Source: Armatimonadetes bacterium UBA1398 (lineage in GTDB: Bacteria > Armatimonadota > Zipacnadia > UBA1398). From it: DNA of 64,000 nt. The notes below the pieces were generated by a model. The model saw nothing but the letters and a program-made list of their open reading frames with translations, was not told the DNA's origin and made no database searches. The stretch spans positions 89,193 to 153,192 of the forward strand of contig DBQI01000066.1 in assembly GCA_002305165.1 (NCBI GenBank), written 5' to 3'. The position numbers and the translations under genes are program-made. Position 1 is the stretch's first letter, and every line of letters starts with the position of its first letter. Positions 58,144 through 64,000 of this stretch are shown piece after piece.

Positions 58144-59016
58144 CTACACCGCCTCCCGCAGCAGGCCCTGGATGTTCGTGAGGCAGATGCGGCTGCCGGC
58201 CTCGGCCCCCTCGGTGTACTTCTCTCCGCCCGGCTGGTTCATCAGTTCCGCCGTCAGCTCCGCGGAGGGGCGCCAATGGGTCTCCAGGCTGCAGTAGCCC
58301 CTGTAGCCATCCCGGCGCAGCGCGGCGAACTGCTCCCGCCAGCCCACCTGTCCTTCGCCGACCGGGGTGTGAGTCCGCTCCCCATCGGGCAGCCGCACAC
58401 TGTCCTTCATGTGGATATGCACGATGTCATCCTTGATGAGCTCGTAGCCGTCGGGCAGTGGCAGCGGCACGTCATCAGGCATGTAGACCTGGTTGGAGGG
58501 ATCCCAGATCGCCTTCACGGAGTCGGCGCCCAGGCGGTCGAGGAACCGCCGAAGCTCCTGGGCCGATCCGATGTGGCATGCCGCCTCGTTCTCGATGCCA
58601 AGCACGGCGCCCTCGCCATCGAGGATGCGGAGAGGCTCGTCGAACCACTTGCAGATCTCCTCGATGAGGCCCTCATCGGGGTCTCGGGTCCGCCAGAAGG
58701 TGAACCCTCGGATCAGGTTGGTGCCCAGGGCCCGCCCTAAGGCGATGCACCGCCGGAGGATGGTGAGATGCTCTCGGTAGGCCGACTCATCTCCCAGGTC
58801 GCACTTCAGGAAGGGCGAGGCAATGCACGCGACATCGAGCCTCGAAGCCTCGATCAGGGACTGGATGCGTGCAACATCGCCCGCATCGTTCTGGTGGGGC
58901 CCCTTGGCCCAGGCGCTGCGGAGCTCGATGCCATCCAGGCCAAACTCCCGGCACACACTGAGGGCATGGCCGAGGTCCTGGCTGATCTCATCCGTGAAGC
59001 ACGCTAGCTTGAACAT
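58144..59016 (-). CDS. Sugar phosphate isomerase/epimerase family protein (second copy)
   Basis: 290-residue TIM barrel of the xylose-isomerase/AP_endonuc_2 group: ACFTDEISQDLGHALSVCRE at the start, LGIENEAACHIG (Glu), AIWDPSNQVYM (Asp), DIVHIHMKDSV (His), and YCSLETHWRP (Glu) give the metal site. Different from the first isomerase in this window, so probably another sugar. ATG 59016 has AGGGAGGC 8-9 bases upstream; the frame stays open to 59262 but the extra part is not conserved. The beta-barrel gene is 77 bases upstream and on the same strand. Confidence 0.92.
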   Translation of the reverse strand: MFKLACFTDEISQDLGHALSVCREFGLDGIELRSAWAKGPHQNDAGDVARIQSLIEASRLDVACIASPFLKCDLGDESAYREHLTILRRCIALGRALGTNLIRGFTFWRTRDPDEGLIEEICKWFDEPLRILDGEGAVLGIENEAACHIGSAQELRRFLDRLGADSVKAIWDPSNQVYMPDDVPLPLPDGYELIKDDIVHIHMKDSVRLPDGERTHTPVGEGQVGWREQFAALRRDGYRGYCSLETHWRPSAELTAELMNQPGGEKYTEGAEAGSRICLTNIQGLLREAV

Positions 59017-59093
59017 CGTCTGAGCCTCCCTAAGGCGAGTGCCCGAAGGTTCGACGCGCCTGCGGCGCGGCCCTGCGAAGGATGGAAAGGGGG

Positions 59094-61061
59094 CTAGAAG
59101 GCTGAGCTTGCGCGGGTGAACTCGAACTCGACCCGATCGCGGGATGTGGAGTAGACCAGGCGGGCCTCTGACTGCCCCAGTCGACGCCCAAGGCCAACGC
59201 TGTAGTCCTCGAAGGAGTACGTCGCGGTGCGGCTGATGGTGCCCACGAGCGACAGGGTCCACTTCCGCTGGAACTCCCAGGAGGCGTACCCGTAGGCGGT
59301 GAACCGGTTCGAGTCCAGATCCTGCACCGCGTTCGCCACGAGACTGAAGGGATGGGAGCTCATGCTAAAGTACTGCAGCCGCGCGCGGAGGTTGTGGCGG
59401 GTCCCGTTCAGATAGCGCCCTCCCGCCCGTTGGCTCATGTCGTACCCCACGCTGAAGCTGCCTGTCCGGCTGAATCGGAGACTCGCGTCAACGCCGAGGA
59501 CGCTCGCCCACTCCAACTCACCGTTCGTGCGCTGCTCCACCTCCCCCGAGGCCCGAGGCGATAGGGTGAGGTTCCCCACAATGTTCCAGGCTCTGCGTGG
59601 CCGGATGCTGGCCGACAGGCCGGCCCGCCCATATGGAGCGTTGGACCATACATCGCGCTCCAGTCCCAGATCTAGAGAGTAGCCCAGGTTGAACCCGCCG
59701 ATGGTCTCCGGGGCGAACCGACGCGACCAGTCCACGTACCAGTTCGTGTCGACCCCCTCGCCGCCGAACCAACTCGCCGTGACCATCTGGGATCCTCGGC
59801 CCATCTGCTTGAACACATTGCTGTAGGCGCTCACGTACCGGTGCTGCGGCCACGCGACACTGGCGCTTCCCTGGGTGCTCTCACCGAAGGAGTGGTTGTG
59901 GCTCACCCGGGCTCCCCAGTCCCGTTGGCCCAGGCCATCGATGAGCACCGACCCCCCGTCGCCCTCATCGCTCTCCCACTCGCCCTCAATGTCAGCGTAC
60001 CAGCCCTGCCGCCCATAGAAGGCGCCCGCCGGACTCCCATGGCGCACCCGTAACGCGCCCGTGAAGTGCTCGCCTGTCGCGAAGTAGTACGGGTAATCGA
60101 TGAACAACCCACCAGGGTAGGTGAAGCCGATGAGCTGCGGGAAGGCGCTTGCGCCTCCGATGATGCCACCCAGATCGATGACTTGGGCGGACATGGTCAG
60201 CACATGGAAGCCATCGTAGTAGATGCGAGCGTGCTCCAGGGTCAGCTTGTCGCCCGGATGTAGCAGCGCGCGGCGGCACTTCACGACGAGGGTCGACTCC
60301 TCCAAGTCCCACATCCGGAACTTGTCCTCTGGAGCCCACCACTGACTCTCCGTGAAATCGTCGTCGATGAAGCTCATGGCCCGTGCCTCAGGCTCGACCA
60401 GGAAGGCAACGCCGTGGGTGCCGTCCTCCCGGAACTCCACGTAGAGGTTCTTGGCCACCAACTGCTGCTCGCCATTGGTGACGATGGCGTTCGTCGCCTT
60501 GAGCTCGTAGGGCGGGAAGATACGGAACTGTAGCTGCTCAGCCGTGATCTTGAACCGGCGGAACTCGAACTCGACCTTCCCATAGCCAACCATCAGCGCG
60601 TCGCTCTCGCGGAAGGCCAGGTAGTCTTCCGCCTTGATGCGAGCTACCCGACTCCCCTCGTCGGTCCCGCCCTCCTCCTGGGTGATGCTGATGACCTCGG
60701 CCCGCTCCGCCCGTCGGCCGTTCGCGATGGCCGTGATCACCGCGTCGGTGTCACTGTCGCCGCCCGAGTAGAATCGAACTCGCGCAATGCCGTTGAACGT
60801 CGTGGCTGTGGTGTCCTCGAGCCGGCCTGCGGTTGAGGTGAGCCCTACTTCGGTGCCATCAGGGACCGGATCGCCAGAGTGGGTCAGAACGTTGATCTCC
60901 AGAATGACGGAGTCGGTATCATCGGCGAGCACCCAGTGACGGCTTGGCGTAATGGTGATTCGGCCGACCTCATCATCGAACTGGGCCAACACACATGGCG
61001 CGAGACAGCACCCCAAGAGGGCCGCGAGCACTCTCGCAAAGGCATGGCCGGCACGAACCAT
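59094..61061 (-). CDS. Outer-membrane OstA/LptD-like beta-barrel protein with Ig-like domain
   Basis: 655 residues. Signal peptide ARVLAALLGCCLAPCVLAQ. An invasin/Big_1-like Ig domain (about 33-130: VLADDTDSVILEINVLTHSGDPVPDGTEVGLTS), then an OstA/LptA-like beta-taco region (about 135-290: VGYGKVEFEFRRFKITAEQLQFRIFPPYELKATNAIV), and a barrel with alternating strands to the end, closing in ...TRASSAF with a terminal aromatic, as outer-membrane barrels do. LptA/LptD carry lipopolysaccharide to the surface, so this supports a diderm cell. The Ig-like N-terminal domain is unusual for LptD. It is a relative, not proven to be the essential LptD. Start ATG 61061; ribosome site weak. Confidence 0.78.
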   Translation of the reverse strand: MVRAGHAFARVLAALLGCCLAPCVLAQFDDEVGRITITPSRHWVLADDTDSVILEINVLTHSGDPVPDGTEVGLTSTAGRLEDTTATTFNGIARVRFYSGGDSDTDAVITAIANGRRAERAEVISITQEEGGTDEGSRVARIKAEDYLAFRESDALMVGYGKVEFEFRRFKITAEQLQFRIFPPYELKATNAIVTNGEQQLVAKNLYVEFREDGTHGVAFLVEPEARAMSFIDDDFTESQWWAPEDKFRMWDLEESTLVVKCRRALLHPGDKLTLEHARIYYDGFHVLTMSAQVIDLGGIIGGASAFPQLIGFTYPGGLFIDYPYYFATGEHFTGALRVRHGSPAGAFYGRQGWYADIEGEWESDEGDGGSVLIDGLGQRDWGARVSHNHSFGESTQGSASVAWPQHRYVSAYSNVFKQMGRGSQMVTASWFGGEGVDTNWYVDWSRRFAPETIGGFNLGYSLDLGLERDVWSNAPYGRAGLSASIRPRRAWNIVGNLTLSPRASGEVEQRTNGELEWASVLGVDASLRFSRTGSFSVGYDMSQRAGGRYLNGTRHNLRARLQYFSMSSHPFSLVANAVQDLDSNRFTAYGYASWEFQRKWTLSLVGTISRTATYSFEDYSVGLGRRLGQSEARLVYSTSRDRVEFEFTRASSAF

Positions 61062-61183
61062 CTGGCCTATCCCTGTCGTGGCTTGCGCGCTGCCGGCTCC
61101 CGAGGCTGAGTTCCAGCGGCCCGCTCATTAGACATTCCCTTCAAGGGAGCCGCCTTCCTTCCGCCTCACCCAACCATGCAGAA

Positions 61184-61211
61184 GCGGGGCCCCGTAGATC
61201 CGGGACCCCGC
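61184..61211 (-). terminator. Terminator-like hairpin after the partial surface-protein gene
   Basis: GCGGGG (61184-61189) and CCCCGC (61206-61211), extended inward by four pairs across one mismatch, with loop TAGATC. It lies 48 bases downstream of the gene ending at 61259. Confidence 0.7.
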
Positions 61212-61258
61212 CACAGTAACTACAACCCAGTGCGGGCGCAAGGTTCACGCCCACTCCC

Positions 61259-64000
61259 CTAGTTCACGGACAGGCCCGCCACCTGGCTCACTCGCCCGCC
61301 CTCCGTTGAGTGAGCAGTGACCCTCACGGTGTAGCGACCGCTCGGGACGACGGAGCCTTGATCGCTGCGCCCATCCCATGTCGCTACATTACGCCCCGCC
61401 ACGGCGACCTCGCCGCTCTGAACCGTCCGCACCACGCGCCCGGCGGCGTTCATCACGACAACGTCCACCTCGGCGTCCGCAGAGAGGGTGTAAGCGATGG
61501 ATGCGCCGCCACGGGCCAAGGTCTCTGTGGTGACCGAAGCGATCTGGAGCCCGCGCTCCCGGGTGCTGACGAGGATACGGAAGCGGCGGCTCGCCCCCTC
61601 CTCCGAGCTCGTGAAGGAGTAGGCGGCCTCGGTGCGCATGAAGACACGCTCGCCGGTCTGGACGTCCTCAAGTACCAAACTCAGCTCACGAGGCAACTGA
61701 TGGATGCTTGGCCAGTCAACAGTCACCGTCTCGTTCGGGATGTTCGTGTTCACGACCATCTCGTAGCCAAGATCGGCCGACATGGTTCGCACATCGTGGG
61801 CATAGAGACTGCCAGGCCCGAGTTCGTCCGACTTGACGAAGGCGAGCTGCACGTACGCTCCCAGGGGCGGCGGCTCCGGGATGCTCATCGCGGTCACGCC
61901 CCGAGTGGCGGTCTCGCTGGCCACACCCATGAAGTTGCTGCTGTCAGCGGCCGTCGCACTCTGCGCACGGACCTGGAGTAGCCAATCGCCGAGCGTGTTG
62001 GCGCCCATCGCCTTGGCGAGCGCCTCCTCGGTGCCGTTGCCGCCAACTGAGCGGGCGGACAACTCCCCTACGGGCGGGACCGCTCCCCGGGCGGCAGGCG
62101 GCTCGATGATCATCTCCATCGAGACGTTGGTCAGGATCCAGTAGCCCTGCCACGGGTTCAGGGCGACATCTTCGCCATAGGCCATGGCGTATCCGCCGCG
62201 CCCATTGTTCGCCTCAGGATCCCATTCCCAGACGACGCCCGGCAGCCAGCCACTCTCCCACGCGTCCCGGTAGCTCCGAACACGGCCGCGGTAGAGGAAG
62301 CCGACTTCGCCGAGCAGCGCCGGGTAGCTGTAGGGGTTGCCAATCATGTTGAAGCCGCCGTAGCTGACCGGCACGTCGAAACGCCCGATGAGGGGGACGG
62401 TGACCTCCTCGACATCGTTCAGGAATGTCGAGCCCGGGGGCACCTGGATCCGAGCCCGCTCGGTTACCCTCACGAAGAAGGACCGCCCGGGTTGCAGCTG
62501 GCCCGCGAGCCCGTTGGGATAGGTGTCCCATTCGCCGCGGGACGGGTCGAACCGATAGATGCCGTAGGGCCGGAGCGGCTCCCCGGTAGCCACGCTCGAG
62601 TAGTCCAGCCCGTAGAGCGGGTCAGGGTCCTGGACCCCGAAGGGCACGGAGAACATATCGAATTGGCCGCCTGGTCTGTCGTCAGGCGTCGGCGGTGGCA
62701 CAATCACCGGGGTCAACGCATGGGGCAGTGCCGGCAGGCTGACCGGTCGAGTGACCGTTCGGGAATGCACACCACCCGCAACCTCGCCGGTGAACTGGAA
62801 CTTGATGTTCAGGTTCCCGTACTTCGGGTTGGCGGGATCCGGTTTCACCTTCCAGGAGACGCCCGAGGTCTCTCCTGGCCTTAGCCGCCCTATGGTCTGG
62901 GTCCCCGTCGTCGTGCCATCCTCCATCAGGAGACCCTCGGGCAGAACGACCGTAACCGCCCCGTTCCGGAGCTGACCGGCCTCCAGGGCACCCAGGTCGG
63001 TGTCGCGATTGGTGAGGTAGCCGCCCACCTCGAAGGTGCCATCCGCGTCCATGGCATACTCGTACTCGCCAGTGTCCGGGTCCTCCACGAGGCGGATTGC
63101 CGGTCGGGCCGCCGCGCTCGCGTGCAGCGGCGAGTCCACAACCTCCGAAGCCCAGCGGTTACCCAGGAAGAGCTGGAAGGAGTCGCTCGCGCCCGGCTCG
63201 ATCGTCACTGCCTGGAAGAAATAGTGGGCCGCCATGGCGGAGGCGCCGTCGACGATCTGGTCGCCGTCCATCGCGCCCTGCCAAAGCGTCCGCACACCCG
63301 GGTCCTCGCGCACGAACTCGATCCGCTCAACGCGGGGATTGCTGCCGCCCGTTGCGGTATCGCGGACCGCGACGTAGCCGACGGCCTGGCTCCCGTCATC
63401 CGAGTAGCTGACCCAGCCCGTCGGAATGCCGCTGGCGCCTAGCACCGCTGCGTCGTAGGCCGTCTCCTTCTCGACGGAGGTGTAACCCGCTGGGAACACC
63501 GCGCCCTGGGAGCCACCCATCATGCCGTATCCGCCGCCCGTTATCAGGGGCTGTGGACGATGACGGAAGCGCAGCGACACCTGCTTCGGGTCGGTGCCCC
63601 GGTTCGTCACTGTGTAGCGTATGCGGGCGAGCCCGCGGTAGGGGGCCACGTACTGGGTGACGAGGAGATCTTCATCGTCGATGTAGAAGCTGCGTACGAT
63701 GTGCGTCACGCCGTCGATGACCTCGCGCCCCATCCCGCCCGGGGTCCCGTAGTCATCCTCGCCAAAGACGTAGTACGCATAGCCCTCCGCCTGGCGGGTG
63801 GCCGCCCCCGGAGCGCCTCCGCCTCCGCCTCCACCACCACCACCGCCGCCTCCGCCACTGCCTCCACCATCGGTATCGGCAGTGACGCTGGCCACGGCAA
63901 TGGTCGCGTACTGGTCGATACCAGCTACGATGGGATCGCCGCTGATATACGCCATGTGAAGGCTGGTCACGCTCCGGCCGTCATCGCCGACCGACAGGGG
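61259..64000 (-). CDS. Large surface protein with C-terminal FlgD-like Ig domain (5' end outside window)
   Basis: Partial: the frame is open to the window edge, so the true start lies beyond 64000; about 913 codons are seen. It has a beta-rich body, with repeated segments such as RLVEDPDTGEYEYAMDADGTFEV and NPYSYPALLGEVGFLYRGRV. A GGGS plus 14-glycine linker occurs at about 63795-63855. The final domain (STAYTLSADAEVDVVVMNAAGRVVRTVQSG, NVATWDGRSDQGSVVPSGRYTVRV) is the FlgD/CHU_C-type Ig module typical of secreted proteins. Upstream of the linker ISGDPIVAGIDQYATIAV looks like another Ig domain. Function unknown; probably a cell-surface or adhesin-like protein. Same strand as the barrel gene. 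Confidence 0.75.
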   Translation of the reverse strand, partial: PLSVGDDGRSVTSLHMAYISGDPIVAGIDQYATIAVASVTADTDGGGSGGGGGGGGGGGGGGAPGAATRQAEGYAYYVFGEDDYGTPGGMGREVIDGVTHIVRSFYIDDEDLLVTQYVAPYRGLARIRYTVTNRGTDPKQVSLRFRHRPQPLITGGGYGMMGGSQGAVFPAGYTSVEKETAYDAAVLGASGIPTGWVSYSDDGSQAVGYVAVRDTATGGSNPRVERIEFVREDPGVRTLWQGAMDGDQIVDGASAMAAHYFFQAVTIEPGASDSFQLFLGNRWASEVVDSPLHASAAARPAIRLVEDPDTGEYEYAMDADGTFEVGGYLTNRDTDLGALEAGQLRNGAVTVVLPEGLLMEDGTTTGTQTIGRLRPGETSGVSWKVKPDPANPKYGNLNIKFQFTGEVAGGVHSRTVTRPVSLPALPHALTPVIVPPPTPDDRPGGQFDMFSVPFGVQDPDPLYGLDYSSVATGEPLRPYGIYRFDPSRGEWDTYPNGLAGQLQPGRSFFVRVTERARIQVPPGSTFLNDVEEVTVPLIGRFDVPVSYGGFNMIGNPYSYPALLGEVGFLYRGRVRSYRDAWESGWLPGVVWEWDPEANNGRGGYAMAYGEDVALNPWQGYWILTNVSMEMIIEPPAARGAVPPVGELSARSVGGNGTEEALAKAMGANTLGDWLLQVRAQSATAADSSNFMGVASETATRGVTAMSIPEPPPLGAYVQLAFVKSDELGPGSLYAHDVRTMSADLGYEMVVNTNIPNETVTVDWPSIHQLPRELSLVLEDVQTGERVFMRTEAAYSFTSSEEGASRRFRILVSTRERGLQIASVTTETLARGGASIAYTLSADAEVDVVVMNAAGRVVRTVQSGEVAVAGRNVATWDGRSDQGSVVPSGRYTVRVTAHSTEGGRVSQVAGLSVN

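Overview
The window is high-GC DNA packed with bacterial genes. It probably comes from a diderm (two-membrane) bacterium, because it encodes an OstA/LptD-like outer-membrane beta-barrel (59094-61061) that ends in phenylalanine. Many large secreted carbohydrate-active proteins lie beside ordinary housekeeping genes. There is no SusC/SusD pair and no TonB receptor. This style recalls Armatimonadota or similar deep-branching environmental lineages. That placement is an inference from gene style only. I found no rRNA, tRNA, CRISPR array, transposase or phage gene.

Layout. 1-1.5 kb: a slipin and a small PilZ-like protein. 1.5-7.5 kb (minus strand): a probable six-gene operon running CBS-DUF1385 membrane protein, membrane protein, PfkB kinase, class-I glutamine amidotransferase-like hydrolase, membrane/GAF-like protein, isopropylmalate dehydrogenase. 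7.7-12.2 kb (plus): trpB-trpA-recO-polX. 12.2-14.4 kb: a CAP lipoprotein, a DUF502 protein and a DUF1638 protein. 14.4-19.5 kb: a GH116 enzyme divergent from a HAD/HypE-like/MTAP-like operon.

19.5-40 kb is a carbohydrate island: an FG-GAP repeat protein, a GH16-like protein, a secreted protein of unknown fold, a GH123-like/DUF4091 enzyme, a periplasmic-type peroxiredoxin, and four large proteins of 580, 1214, 931 and 1462 residues. 40-48.7 kb returns to core functions: a GMP synthase whose glutaminase half has collapsed, rho, trkH, and a partner-switching module (small membrane protein, STAS antagonist, HATPase kinase, sigma factor, AI-2E-family permease). 48.7-52.5 kb holds a repeat-rich spacer and then an ArsR-ABC exporter-wHTH-DsrE cluster. 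Its last gene is frameshifted and abuts a truncated glycosidase. 52.9-64 kb has two sugar isomerase/epimerase-like TIM barrels, a 1287-residue secreted multidomain protein, the outer-membrane barrel, and the 3' part of a large secreted protein that runs off the window.

How the genes fit together. The secreted proteins would cut polysaccharide outside the cell. GH116 and the 580-residue protein have no visible signal peptide and would act in the cytoplasm. The isomerase/epimerases and the PfkB kinase would feed sugars into metabolism. No uptake system is in the window. The most unusual points are the GMP synthase, which keeps a complete ATP-pyrophosphatase but has lost the catalytic cysteine region of its glutaminase, a sigma factor with an extra N-terminal helical domain, and several gene remnants (PAS kinase, DsrE, glycosidase) that mark recent rearrangement.
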